This document shows, in pieces, positions 8,464-16,809 of a DNA stretch of 64,000 nucleotides. How positions within the stretch are numbered: the stretch's first letter is position 1; each line of letters starts with the position of its first letter. The notes under the pieces were generated by a model, which was given only the letters and a program-made list of their open reading frames with translations, had not been told where the DNA came from and did not search any database. The translations under genes were made by a program, and so were the position numbers. Source of the stretch: Tardiphaga sp. P9-11 (lineage in GTDB: Bacteria; Pseudomonadota; Alphaproteobacteria; Rhizobiales; Xanthobacteraceae); NCBI RefSeq assembly GCF_008329525.1, contig NZ_NPKQ01000006.1, positions 186,001 to 250,000 of the forward strand, written 5' to 3'.

Positions 8464-9249
8464 ATGCCCAAGATCAAGCGCCCCGACGACGAACGCGGCA
8501 ATACCGACTTCATCGAGAGCCTCGATCGGGGCTTGCGGGTATTCGAACTGTTCGGCGCACATTCGCGCCCGATGACGCTGAGCGACGTCGCCAAGGCAGC
8601 CGATCTGCCGCGCGCCACTGCGCGGCGCATCCTGTTCACGCTGGAGCGCAAGGGTTATGTGACCAGTGATGGTAAGCTGTTCGCGCTCTCGCCGCGCGTC
8701 CTGGCGCTGGCCGGCTCGTATATGACCTCCAATCAGGTCGTCACCATCCTGCAGCCGGTGCTCGACAGCATCTCCAGTGACGCACAGGAAATTTCGTCGC
8801 TCGCCGTGCTCGAGGGCCATGAGGTGATCTTCGTCGCCCGCGCCAGCCCGGCGCGCGTGTTCTCCGCCGGCATCGATCTCGGCTACCGGCTGCCAGCGTT
8901 CTGTTCGTCGGTGGGCCGCGCCATGCTCGGGAAATTTTCCAACGACGACCTCACCGCGACGCTGGATGCGATGGATCTCGTGGCAATGACCCCTTTCACG
9001 GTTGTCGACAAGGAACTGCTGAAGGCCACCATCATCACCGATCGCGAGAAAGGCTATTCGCTGGTCGACCGCGAAGCCGAGCCGGGCTTCCGCTCGATCT
9101 CCGTACCGGTGCGCCGCTACGATGGCGCGATCGTCGCCGCCATCAATATGGGCGCCCATGTCGACCGCGTGTCCACCGGCGAAATGATCGACCGTTTCCT
9201 GCCGTTGCTGCGCGACGCTGCCGACTCGGTGAAGCCGCTCCTCCTTTGA
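8464..9249 (+). CDS. IclR-family transcriptional regulator, PcaR/PobR-like
   Basis: A 261-residue regulator. The N-terminal winged helix-turn-helix (MTLSDVAKAADLPRATARRI) is followed by the IclR effector domain, with GIDLGYRLPAFCSSVGRAML and GYSLVDREAEPGFRSISVPV typical of the PcaR/PcaU/PobR subgroup that senses aromatic acids such as protocatechuate or 4-hydroxybenzoate. It starts 16 bases after the reductase stop and is probably co-transcribed with it. The repeated GTTCAATA boxes in the divergent intergenic region and before the binding-protein gene are candidate binding sites. The effector is likely the pathway substrate or an intermediate; this is inferred from the subgroup. Confidence 0.9.
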   Translation: MPKIKRPDDERGNTDFIESLDRGLRVFELFGAHSRPMTLSDVAKAADLPRATARRILFTLERKGYVTSDGKLFALSPRVLALAGSYMTSNQVVTILQPVLDSISSDAQEISSLAVLEGHEVIFVARASPARVFSAGIDLGYRLPAFCSSVGRAMLGKFSNDDLTATLDAMDLVAMTPFTVVDKELLKATIITDREKGYSLVDREAEPGFRSISVPVRRYDGAIVAAINMGAHVDRVSTGEMIDRFLPLLRDAADSVKPLLL

Positions 9250-9268
9250 TCCAACTGGAAATGCTTTC

Positions 9269-9616
9269 ATGCCCCATATCGTCATCGAACATTCCACCGA
9301 CGGCCATGGCGACGCGCTCGACATCGCCAGCCTGATGCAGGCGTTGCACAATGCCGGCGCCGCCACCGGGGTAATGAAGGCCGCCGACATCAAGGTGCGC
9401 GCGATCCCGTATGCGCATCACCTGATGGCCGGCCGGGCCGAAGGCTTCTGCCACCTGTCGGTCTCCATGCTGGAGGGCCGCACACCCGAGCAAAAAGTCG
9501 CCGTGAGCGAGGCTTTGCGCGCGGCAATGGTTTTGCTGCTGCCGCACACCAAAAGCCTTAGCGTCGATATCAGGGATATGGACGCGGTCGCCTACAAGAA
9601 GCGAGTGCTGGACTAG
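9269..9616 (+). CDS. 5-carboxymethyl-2-hydroxymuconate isomerase-like tautomerase
   Basis: A 115-residue protein of the CHMI family in the tautomerase superfamily. After removal of the initiator Met, Pro2 (MPHIVIEHS) becomes the N-terminal catalytic proline. The family isomerises the ring-cleavage product in homoprotocatechuate degradation, and more distant members act on other unsaturated keto acids. It lies 19 bases after the IclR gene. Its presence suggests that the substrate of this cluster is carried at least to a ring-cleavage stage, but no ring-cleavage dioxygenase is visible, so the assignment to a particular step is open. The gene is followed by a hairpin shared with the convergent HU gene. 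Confidence 0.85.
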   Translation: MPHIVIEHSTDGHGDALDIASLMQALHNAGAATGVMKAADIKVRAIPYAHHLMAGRAEGFCHLSVSMLEGRTPEQKVAVSEALRAAMVLLLPHTKSLSVDIRDMDAVAYKKRVLD

Positions 9617-9648
9617 GAGCCATCGCTTGCTTCCACCCCCAAAACGAA

Positions 9649-9683
9649 AACGGCACGGCATCCCCTGGGAATGCCGCGCCGTT
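9649..9683 (-). terminator. Intrinsic terminator, mainly for the HU gene
   Basis: Arms AACGGCACGGCATCCCC (9649-9665) and GGGAATGCCGCGCCGTT (9667-9683) pair with few mismatches. On the minus strand the hairpin is followed by TTTTCGTTTT, so it fits a terminator for the HU transcript ending at 9737. It could also stop readthrough from the plus-strand tautomerase gene. Confidence 0.75.
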
Positions 9684-9736
9684 CTCAATTCAGGTCGGCT
9701 GCGGTCACCGCGTGGGCGACCGCGCCGGGGGTCCGC

Positions 9737-10036
9737 TTAGACCGCGTCCTTCGCAGCCTTGACCGGGCGAGCGCGCACGATCTTGCGGGCCGGCTTGGCC
9801 TTGAAGGTCATTGCTTCGCCGGTGAAGGGGTTGGTGCCCTTGCGTGCCTTGGTGGCGGGCTTCTTGATGACGACGAACTTGGCGAAGCCGGGGACGAGGA
9901 ACACGCCGCTCTTCTTCAGCTCTTTGTAGCCGAGGGTCGCCATCGTCTCGATGACGCCCTTGACGTCCTTCTTCGAGAGCTCAGTGGTCTCAGCGATTTT
10001 CTCGATGAGCTGCGACTTCGTCATTTGGTCTGCCAT
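9737..10036 (-). CDS. HU-family DNA-binding protein
   Basis: A 99-residue nucleoid protein. It has the HU/IHF fold with KSQLIEKIAETTELSKKDVK at the start, the beta-arm segment KGTNPFTGEA (the RNPxTG-like DNA-intercalating loop), and a short basic tail rich in Ala, Lys and Arg. The ATG at 10036 (MADQMTK) is preferred because AAAGGTG lies 4 bases upstream and the family starts there; a longer frame to 10090 has no support. HU bends and compacts DNA and acts in replication and transcription. The gene stands alone between a terminator and a 250-base upstream region that contains a CACGGG/CCCGTG hairpin at 10088-10105. Confidence 0.93.
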   Translation of the reverse strand: MADQMTKSQLIEKIAETTELSKKDVKGVIETMATLGYKELKKSGVFLVPGFAKFVVIKKPATKARKGTNPFTGEAMTFKAKPARKIVRARPVKAAKDAV

Positions 10037-10087
10037 TTTGCACCTTTTGGTTTGCCGTGATTCGGTGAGACAGACACTATGAGGAAT

Positions 10088-10105
10088 CACGGGAAAAAAC
10101 CCGTG
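10088..10105 (-). promoter_or_regulatory. Hairpin in the HU upstream region
   Basis: CACGGG and CCCGTG arms flank a run of six A (six T on the HU coding strand), 52 bases before the HU start. It may form a 5' UTR stem or be a protein site. There is no further support. Confidence 0.25.
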
Positions 10106-10288
10106 TTCAATGAAATTTTCACAGATTTTGCCGGGAAAAATGGTGTTTTTTGACCACCAAACCCCGATTCGACTTGTACGGCAGGGTTTCGGGACCCTCG
10201 CAAGCGCAAAATACTTGAAACAAGGGGCCTACGGAGTCGCGGCAGGCGACAGAAACGCACTGCAAAAATCACCCCCAGATTCGCCCCC

Positions 10289-10909
10289 TCACCACATGGT
10301 CTGCCGCGCCCTTTCCGGCCAGGCGCGATCATAGTCGAGACCCCCGACCCGGCGCTCGCTCATCTCGGCCAGGATCTCGCCGGGCGTTGGCAAGGTCTTG
10401 GGATCGATCCGCTTGTCGGGGTTCCACAGGTCCGAACGGACAATAGCGCGGGCGCACTGGAAATAGATCTCGCCGACCGTCATCACGACGACTGTGCGCG
10501 GCGCCTTCTCCGTGACCGCGAAGGACTCCAGCAGTGCAGGATCGGCCGACAGATGGGCCTCACCGTTGATGCGCAGCGTCGTTCCGGAGCCCGGGATCAG
10601 GAACAGCAGCGCGATCCGCGGGTCTCGCACGATGTTGCGCAGGCTATCGATACGGTTGTTTCCGCGGCGATCCGGCATCATCAGGGTCTTCTCGTCATAG
10701 ATACGGACGAAGCCCGGCAGGTCGCCGCGTGGCGAGCAATCCAGCCCCTCGGGTCCCGATGTCGCCAGCGCCGCGAAGGGCGACACCTCGATCAGCCGGC
10801 GATATTGCGCCGTCACGCGATCCGCAACCTTGGCAGTGGAGGCTTCGCCGATATCATCGAACCGGCCGTAGATCGCTTCGAGCTGCTCGATGGTTTCGAT
10901 CACCGACAT
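10289..10909 (-). CDS. Pyridoxamine 5'-phosphate oxidase-family FMN-binding protein
   Basis: A 206-residue protein with the split-barrel flavin fold. Segments FAALATSGPEGLDCSPRGD, LMMPDRRGNNRIDSLRNI and ALLFLIPGSGTTLRINGEA are typical of the FMN-binding, probably cytoplasmic, MSMEG_1061-like group. It lacks features that would name a substrate. It begins 23 bases after the phnN stop on the same strand, so it may be the last gene of the C-P lyase operon. Whether it works in phosphonate breakdown is unknown; it could be a general flavoprotein transcribed by readthrough. Confidence 0.85.
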   Translation of the reverse strand: MSVIETIEQLEAIYGRFDDIGEASTAKVADRVTAQYRRLIEVSPFAALATSGPEGLDCSPRGDLPGFVRIYDEKTLMMPDRRGNNRIDSLRNIVRDPRIALLFLIPGSGTTLRINGEAHLSADPALLESFAVTEKAPRTVVVMTVGEIYFQCARAIVRSDLWNPDKRIDPKTLPTPGEILAEMSERRVGGLDYDRAWPERARQTMW

Positions 10910-10932
10910 CGCTGTACTCCTCTCCGCCGTAT

Positions 10933-11511
10933 TTATTGACCCCTGATGACCCGTATCAGGACATCGGCATGATCTTCCGCGACACCGATATTGTTGATCG
11001 TGACGTCGGCGCCTGATGTCTCGACGCTGCGCTTGAGCCGATCGCCGATCGGGCCATCGCTTGAGCGTCCCCGCGCCGCAAGTCGCGCCGCAAGCACGTC
11101 CGGCGGCGCCGTGATCGACACGACGACGACATCTTCATAGGCGGCACGTAATGCCGGGATAACCGTCCGTGAGATATTGGCCACGACATTGCGGCCGGCG
11201 CGAAGCGCATCATCGATCGAGCGCGGAAGTGCATAACAAAGACCATGCGCTTCCCAGTGGACGGCGAAGGCGCCGCTGGCCTGTGCCTGACGGAACGCCT
11301 GCGGCGTGACCTGCGCATTATTCTCGAATTCCGACGCCTCGCGCGTCACCACGCGGCGCGTGAACACCACATTGTCGTCATCTGCGCAGGCCGCCTGCGC
11401 CAGACCGATCAGCGTATCCTTGCCGGCACCCGACGGGCCGACCACCAGCACCAATCGGCCGGGGCCGATCCGGCCTGCTTGCGCTTCGGATATCGCCGCG
11501 GTGTCGGTCAT
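10933..11511 (-). CDS. phnN: Ribose 1,5-bisphosphate phosphokinase PhnN
   Basis: A 192-residue kinase related to guanylate kinase. The P-loop GPSGAGKDTL is near the N-terminus. It converts ribose 1,5-bisphosphate to PRPP, the salvage step after C-P lyase has released the alkyl group and cyclic phosphate has been opened. Its start overlaps the phnM stop by 4 bases (ATGA type), so translation is probably coupled. No phnP is seen nearby to open the cyclic phosphate, so that step must be encoded elsewhere. Confidence 0.93.
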   Translation of the reverse strand: MTDTAAISEAQAGRIGPGRLVLVVGPSGAGKDTLIGLAQAACADDDNVVFTRRVVTREASEFENNAQVTPQAFRQAQASGAFAVHWEAHGLCYALPRSIDDALRAGRNVVANISRTVIPALRAAYEDVVVVSITAPPDVLAARLAARGRSSDGPIGDRLKRSVETSGADVTINNIGVAEDHADVLIRVIRGQ

Positions 11512-12662
11512 GCCACCCGATGCCCTTCGCGCCAGACATTGCGCACCACCGGTACCTCATGCGCCACATGCACGCGGATCACGTCGGCGCGCTTACCAAC
11601 CGCGATCTCACCGCGGTCCACGAGCCCGACGGCTTCCGCAGGCCGTTTGGTCACAGTGCGAATCGCCCTAGCCAGATCGATCGAAGGTACCTTGCTCGAG
11701 AGCTGCAGGGCTCCCATCAGAAGGCTCGACGGCACATAGTCCGACGACAGGATGTCCAGCATGCCTTCACGTGCGAGATCGATCGCCGCGATATTGCCGG
11801 AATGCGAACCGTTGCGGACGACATTCGGCGCGCCCATCAGAATGCCGATGCCGGCCTTGTGCAGTCCTTGGGCCGCTTCCAGCGTGGTCGGGAATTCGGC
11901 CACCGAGACCTTGTCTCCCACGGCTTCGGTCACGTTGTCTTCCGTGGTGTCGTCATGGCTCGCCAGCGGAATGTTTCGCCCGTGCGCCAGCGCCACGATC
12001 GCGCGCATATTGCCGGCCGCATATTGCTGCTGACAGGCCAGGCGTTGGGCGAACATTACATCGAGCTCGGCATCGGACTTGCCGCCCTTGCCGCGATAAT
12101 AGGTGCGCAGCTTCTCCTCGTCGCGAAACTGACGCTGGCCTGGCGTGTGATCCATCAGCGACATCAGCCGGACGTTCGGCTTTTCCAAGAGCGCCTTCGC
12201 TTCCTCGACCACGGTCGGCATCGGAATCTCGCAGCGCAGATGCAGGAAGTGATCGACCCGCAGGAGACTGGCTTCGCCAGCAGAGGCAATGGAATCCACC
12301 AGCAGAGCGGCGTAGCTGTCGATCCCCTGGCTTGAGTCCTCGCAGCCGACCCGTACCGAGTCCAGCACCGTGGTAATGCCGGAAGTGGCAAGTTGACCGT
12401 CATAGGAGACGACGGCAGCGATGGGATCCCAGAACACCTTCGGCCGCGGCATGAAATGCGCTTCGAGATGATCGGTGTGCAATTCGATCAGCCCAGGCAT
12501 GATCAGGTCGCCGCACGCGTCGTCGCTACCGCGTGGCGCATCGCCCTCGCCGAATTCAGCGATGCGTCCATTCGCGAAAGCGATCCAGCCTTTGTCGATC
12601 ACGCGATCGGCCAGAACGATCCTCGCATTGCCAATGACGGTTTCGGTCGATGATGCGGTCAT
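11508..12662 (-). CDS. phnM: Alpha-D-ribose 1-methylphosphonate 5-triphosphate diphosphatase PhnM
   Basis: A 384-residue metal-dependent hydrolase of the amidohydrolase superfamily. The N-terminal metal motif appears as LIMPGLIELHTDHLEAHFMP, the PhnM version of HxH. It removes pyrophosphate from the 5-triphosphate made by PhnGHI and PhnL, giving the 5-phosphate substrate of PhnJ. The gene starts 11 bases after phnL and overlaps phnN by 4 bases. Length and order match other phn operons. Confidence 0.95.
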   Translation of the reverse strand: MTASSTETVIGNARIVLADRVIDKGWIAFANGRIAEFGEGDAPRGSDDACGDLIMPGLIELHTDHLEAHFMPRPKVFWDPIAAVVSYDGQLATSGITTVLDSVRVGCEDSSQGIDSYAALLVDSIASAGEASLLRVDHFLHLRCEIPMPTVVEEAKALLEKPNVRLMSLMDHTPGQRQFRDEEKLRTYYRGKGGKSDAELDVMFAQRLACQQQYAAGNMRAIVALAHGRNIPLASHDDTTEDNVTEAVGDKVSVAEFPTTLEAAQGLHKAGIGILMGAPNVVRNGSHSGNIAAIDLAREGMLDILSSDYVPSSLLMGALQLSSKVPSIDLARAIRTVTKRPAEAVGLVDRGEIAVGKRADVIRVHVAHEVPVVRNVWREGHRVA

Positions 12663-12673
12663 GGTTCTCTTTC

Positions 12674-13375
12674 TCAGGCAGCAGCGGCGGCGAACGAGGC
12701 AACGTCCACCAGCCGGTCGGCAATCAGGTGCCGCACTTCGTCGTCATGTACAATGGCGACCATGGCAACACCCGCACGTTTTTTCTCGGCAACCAGTTCG
12801 ACGACCACCGCGCGATTGGCAGCATCGAGCGACGCGGTCGGTTCGTCCAGCAACAGGATCGGCAGATCGGAGATGAAGCCACGCGCGATATTGACGCGCT
12901 GCTGCTCGCCGCCGGAGAAGGTCGAAGGCGGCAGCTTCCACAGCCGCTCGGGAATGTTGAGTCGCTTGAGCAATGCACCAGCACGCGCACGGGCCTCCTC
13001 GCGCGTTACGCCAGCAGCGAGCAGTGGCTCGGCAACCACATCGATCGCAGCGACGCGCGGCACGGCGCGCAGGAACTGGCTGACATAACCGATGGTGTCA
13101 CGGCGCACACCCAGGATCTCGCGCGGCTCGGCGGTCGCGATATCTACGACGTCGCCGTTGTGGCGCACACCGATGGTGCCGCCGTCGCAGCGATAGTTGC
13201 CGAAGATCATCTTCAGGATCGACGACTTGCCCGCCCCCGAAGGACCGGACAGCACGACGCATTCGCCGGGCGCGACATGGAACGAGACATTGCGCACGAC
13301 AGGCAGGCGGATGCCATCCTGCAGATGCATCACAAAGGTCTTCTCGGCGTTGCGGATATCGATCATCGGAATCAT
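12674..13375 (-). CDS. phnL: Phosphonate C-P lyase system ATP-binding protein PhnL
   Basis: A 233-residue ABC-type ATPase. Walker A is GPSGAGKSS, the signature is FSGGEQQRVNIARG, and Walker B is ILLLDEPTASLD. PhnL works with the C-P lyase core rather than as a transporter. The start at 13375 (MIPMIDIRNAEK) is chosen for the GAGGT ribosome site and family length; a longer frame runs back into phnK. It starts 7 bases after the phnK stop. Confidence 0.94.
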   Translation of the reverse strand: MIPMIDIRNAEKTFVMHLQDGIRLPVVRNVSFHVAPGECVVLSGPSGAGKSSILKMIFGNYRCDGGTIGVRHNGDVVDIATAEPREILGVRRDTIGYVSQFLRAVPRVAAIDVVAEPLLAAGVTREEARARAGALLKRLNIPERLWKLPPSTFSGGEQQRVNIARGFISDLPILLLDEPTASLDAANRAVVVELVAEKKRAGVAMVAIVHDDEVRHLIADRLVDVASFAAAAA

Positions 13376-13382
13376 GTTGACC

Positions 13383-14213
13383 TCACGCCGGCAAAATTGA
13401 GGAAACAAGCAGTTGCGTATAGGGTTCGCGGGGGTCGTCAAGCACCTGATCGGTCAGGCCCGTTTCGATCACACGCCCACCCTGCATCACCATCACCCGA
13501 TGCGACAGCAACCGCGCCACCGCGAGATCATGGGTCACGACGATGGCCGAGAGGCCAAGCTCGCTGACCAGCGTGCGCATCATGTCCAACAAACGCGCCT
13601 GCACGGAGACATCTAGACCACCAGTCGGTTCGTCCATGAAGACGAGACGCGGCTCGGTGACGAGGTTGCGCGCGATCTGCAACCGCTGACGCATGCCGCC
13701 GGAATAGGTCCGCGGCGCATCATCGATGCGCTCCGGCGAAATTTCGACCCGCTCCAGCCAGGACGTCGCGGTGTCGCGAATCTTGCCGTAATGATTGTGA
13801 CCGACGGCCATCAGTCGCTCGCCGACATTGGCGCCGGCCGACACCGCCATGCGCAATCCCATGGCGGGGTCCTGATGCACGAAGCCCCAATCTGTGCGAA
13901 ACAGAAAACGCCGCTCAGCCTCGTCCATGGTGGCGAGGTCGCGCGTGACGCCATCGCGCATCCGGTAGGACACGCTACCGGTGTTCGGCGTCAACTGTCC
14001 GGAGAGAATCTGCAGCAGCGTCGATTTGCCCGAGCCGGACTCACCGACAATGGCCAGCACTTCGCCGGAATAGAGTTCGAACGACACGTCGCGGCATGCC
14101 GCAAGACGGCCATAAGATTTTCCCAAGTTTGCCGCAACAAGCAACGGCTCGTCACTCGCAGCCGCGCCCGCGCCCGCGCCCGGTGCAGTTGAATTCGCTG
14201 TCACATCAAGCAT
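13383..14213 (-). CDS. phnK: Phosphonate C-P lyase system ATP-binding protein PhnK
   Basis: A 276-residue ABC-type ATPase that binds the PhnGHIJ core. Walker A is VGESGSGKST, the signature YSGGMRQRLQIARN and Walker B LVFMDEPTGGLD. The start at 14213 (MLDVTANS) overlaps the phnJ stop by 8 bases. Before the domain there is a Gly-Ala stretch (PGAGAGAAAS) encoded by a GCGCCC hexamer repeated three times, which is unusual for PhnK N-termini and may be length-variable. Order and overlap show that it is made together with phnJ. Confidence 0.93.
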   Translation of the reverse strand: MLDVTANSTAPGAGAGAAASDEPLLVAANLGKSYGRLAACRDVSFELYSGEVLAIVGESGSGKSTLLQILSGQLTPNTGSVSYRMRDGVTRDLATMDEAERRFLFRTDWGFVHQDPAMGLRMAVSAGANVGERLMAVGHNHYGKIRDTATSWLERVEISPERIDDAPRTYSGGMRQRLQIARNLVTEPRLVFMDEPTGGLDVSVQARLLDMMRTLVSELGLSAIVVTHDLAVARLLSHRVMVMQGGRVIETGLTDQVLDDPREPYTQLLVSSILPA

Positions 14214-15090
14214 TTGCGCTCTCCGCATAGGGCGCAGCATTCTCGCTACCGCGATGTCCGTCTGATTGCCGCGTTTCGCAATAATCGGTGTCGGAGCAGA
14301 CGAACATCCGGCTGCCCTTGTTGTCTGTGACGATCTCGTCGAGATAGCTATCCTCGGCGTTGCACAGCGCGCAGCAGGCCTTGTGCTTGTAGGGCTCGAA
14401 CGGATGGTCTTCGAAATCCAGCGACACCACCGACGTGTAAGGCGGGATCGCATAGATGCGCTTCTCGCGGCCGGCGCCGAACAGTTGCAACGCCGCACTG
14501 TTGTTCATCTTTGGATTATCGAACTTCGGCGTCGGCGATGGATCCATCACGTAACGCGCATTGACCTTGACCGGATAGGCATAGGCCGTCGCGATATGGC
14601 CGAAGCGCGCGATGTCTTCATAGAGCTTCACATGGATCAGCCCGTATTCGCCGAGCGCATGCATGCGACGCGTTTCGGTCTCGCGCGGCTCCAGGAAACG
14701 CAGCGGCTCCGGGATCGGCACCTGATAGACCAGCACCTGATGCGCCTGCAGCGTCGCTTCGGGAATGCGATGCCGGGTCTGGATCACAGTCGCCTCGCCG
14801 GTGCTTGTGGTCACGGCCACGCCTGCGGTCTTCTCGAAGAATTTGCGGATCGAGATCGCGTTCGTGGTGTCGTCGGAGCCCTGGTCGATGACCTTGAGCT
14901 TGTCGACGGGACCGAGGATCGCCGCCGTGACCTGCACGCCGCCGGTGCCCCAGCCATAGGGCATCGGCATTTCGCGGCTCGCGAACGGCACCTGATAGCC
15001 GGGGATCGCGATCGCCTTGAGAATGGCGCGGCGGATCATCCGCTTGGTCTGCTCGTCGAGATAGGCGAAGTTATATGTCGGCGCGTTCAT
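14206..15090 (-). CDS. phnJ: Alpha-D-ribose 1-methylphosphonate 5-phosphate C-P lyase PhnJ
   Basis: A 294-residue radical-SAM-type enzyme that cleaves the carbon-phosphorus bond. The cysteine pattern expected for its iron-sulfur cluster is intact: CCALC followed by FVCSDTDYC in the C-terminal part. N-terminal MNAPTYNFAYLDEQTKRMI and PFASREMPMPYGWGTGG are strongly PhnJ-like. The start overlaps the phnI stop by 4 bases, and its end overlaps phnK by 8. This is the key catalytic subunit of the cytoplasmic PhnGHIJK complex. Confidence 0.97.
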   Translation of the reverse strand: MNAPTYNFAYLDEQTKRMIRRAILKAIAIPGYQVPFASREMPMPYGWGTGGVQVTAAILGPVDKLKVIDQGSDDTTNAISIRKFFEKTAGVAVTTSTGEATVIQTRHRIPEATLQAHQVLVYQVPIPEPLRFLEPRETETRRMHALGEYGLIHVKLYEDIARFGHIATAYAYPVKVNARYVMDPSPTPKFDNPKMNNSAALQLFGAGREKRIYAIPPYTSVVSLDFEDHPFEPYKHKACCALCNAEDSYLDEIVTDNKGSRMFVCSDTDYCETRQSDGHRGSENAAPYAESANA

Positions 15091-16196
15091 TCCGCGGCCT
15101 CCTGAAGAGCAACTGGCGTCTCGTTGGCGTCGGCGAACTCCTTGCGCAGCTTGCGGAGCAAGCCGAGCTCGGACTGGAAGTCGACATAATGCGGCAGCTT
15201 CAGATGTTCGACAAAGCCGGTCGCCTGCACATTGTCCGAATGCGACATGACGAATTCCTCGTCCTGAGCCGGGGCCTTGATATCTTCGCCGAGTTCGCGC
15301 GCGCGCAGCGTGCGGTCGACCAGCGCCATCGACATCACCTTGCGTTCAGACTGGCCGAAAGCGAGCCCATAACCGCGGGTGAAGCATGGTGCCTCGGTAT
15401 CCGAGCCCTTGAACTGGTTGACCATCTGACACTCCGTCAGGGTGATCGATCCCAGCGGCACGGCAAAGCCAACATCCTCAGCCATGAATTCAACCTCGAC
15501 TTCGCCCAGGCGGATTTCGCCGGCGAAGGGATGGTTACGGCCATAGCCGCGCTGCGACGAATAGCCGAGCGAGAGAAGGAAGCCTTCGTCTGCGCGCGCG
15601 AGATTCTGCAGACGCAGATCGCGATCGGCCGGGAAGCTCAGCGCGTCGCGGGTGAGATCGCCAACCGGCTTCTCGGGATCTTCAGCAGGCGAAGCCTCGA
15701 TCAGACCATCGCGGCCGAGAATATCGGTCACACGCGGCATGATGCCGGGCTCGGCGCCAGTAACCACGGCTGGCTGCTCCGGCGAGGATTCGCCGGTGAG
15801 TACGGGATCGAGCAGACGATGCGTGTAGTCGAAGGTCGGACCAAGCACCTGGCCACCCGGCATGTCCTTGAAGGTCGAGGACACGCGGCGGCGCACCTGC
15901 ATCTGCGACGTATCGACGGGCTCACTCGAACCGAACCGCGGCAGCGTCGCGCGGAAGGCACGCAGCAGGAAGATCGCCTCGATCATGTCGCCCCGCGCCT
16001 GTTTGATGGCCAGCGCAGCGAGCTCGCGATCATAGAGCGAGCCTTCGGTCATGACACGGTCGACGGCGAGGCCGAGCTGGTTGGAGATTTGGGCCAGCGA
16101 CACTTCCGGCACGTCGCGATCGCCGCGGCGTTCATGAGCCAGCAGACGATGCGCATTCTCGATGGCGCGTTCGCCACCCTTGACGGCGACATACAT
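15087..16196 (-). CDS. phnI: Carbon-phosphorus lyase complex subunit PhnI
   Basis: A 369-residue subunit that joins alkylphosphonate to the ribose of ATP, displacing adenine, with PhnG and PhnH. The opening MYVAVKGGERAIENAHRLL and the internal LGYSSQRGYGRNHPFAGEIR match the family. It starts 2 bases after the phnH stop and overlaps phnJ by 4 bases. Length is normal for PhnI. Confidence 0.96.
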   Translation of the reverse strand: MYVAVKGGERAIENAHRLLAHERRGDRDVPEVSLAQISNQLGLAVDRVMTEGSLYDRELAALAIKQARGDMIEAIFLLRAFRATLPRFGSSEPVDTSQMQVRRRVSSTFKDMPGGQVLGPTFDYTHRLLDPVLTGESSPEQPAVVTGAEPGIMPRVTDILGRDGLIEASPAEDPEKPVGDLTRDALSFPADRDLRLQNLARADEGFLLSLGYSSQRGYGRNHPFAGEIRLGEVEVEFMAEDVGFAVPLGSITLTECQMVNQFKGSDTEAPCFTRGYGLAFGQSERKVMSMALVDRTLRARELGEDIKAPAQDEEFVMSHSDNVQATGFVEHLKLPHYVDFQSELGLLRKLRKEFADANETPVALQEAAE

Positions 16197-16198
16197 GC

Positions 16199-16807
16199 TC
16201 AGCCCTCCTTCGCGACGAGACGCGTAGTACGCGGCAGCGCGACGATGGATTCGCCGGAGACCAACACGAGATCGATGCCGCGGGGAAACAGCGAGGCATT
16301 CAGTGCGAGGCGATCCAGCAGATCCGGCACGCCGATCGCCGCACGCAGGATCGTGGCGCCGTCAATACCCGGACCGCGCAACTCATAGGCCGGGCCTTCG
16401 GTCAGGCCGGCCACCTGCAGAATGATGGTGGTGGAGCGATCCGGATATTCGCCCGAGCCGAATGCGAAGTGCTCGAAGGACGGTAACGCGGCGGGATCGG
16501 CGACCACTGCAAAAGCACACACCGCAGGGTCGGCGATCACAGGCGCACTGGTGTGAAACTTGATCCACTTGGCAACATCCATCGTCGCTGCAAGCCTGGT
16601 ATCGAGCCAAACCGGCGTGTCCTGATCGAACAGCGTCAGCGCGATCGCTGCTGCGCCACGCATCATTGGCGCTGGTACGCCCGAAACAGCCTGAATCCGC
16701 TGCACGGTGCCGGGACGCGCCATCGCATCCATTACCGAACGGAAGGTCGATTGCGCTGCAAGCACCTTGTCCGCGAAACCGGCCGGCATTTCCGCAACTG
16801 TTGTCAT
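16199..16807 (-). CDS. phnH: Phosphonate C-P lyase system protein PhnH
   Basis: A 202-residue core subunit. Recognised by GFADKVLAAQSTFRSVMDAM and ARPGTVQRI near the N-terminus and by a C-terminal RGPGIDG segment. PhnH completes the PhnG2H2I2J2 core. It lies 2 bases after phnG and 2 bases before phnI, so the genes form one tight operon. Confidence 0.95.
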   Translation of the reverse strand: MTTVAEMPAGFADKVLAAQSTFRSVMDAMARPGTVQRIQAVSGVPAPMMRGAAAIALTLFDQDTPVWLDTRLAATMDVAKWIKFHTSAPVIADPAVCAFAVVADPAALPSFEHFAFGSGEYPDRSTTIILQVAGLTEGPAYELRGPGIDGATILRAAIGVPDLLDRLALNASLFPRGIDLVLVSGESIVALPRTTRLVAKEG

Positions 16808-16809
16808 GA

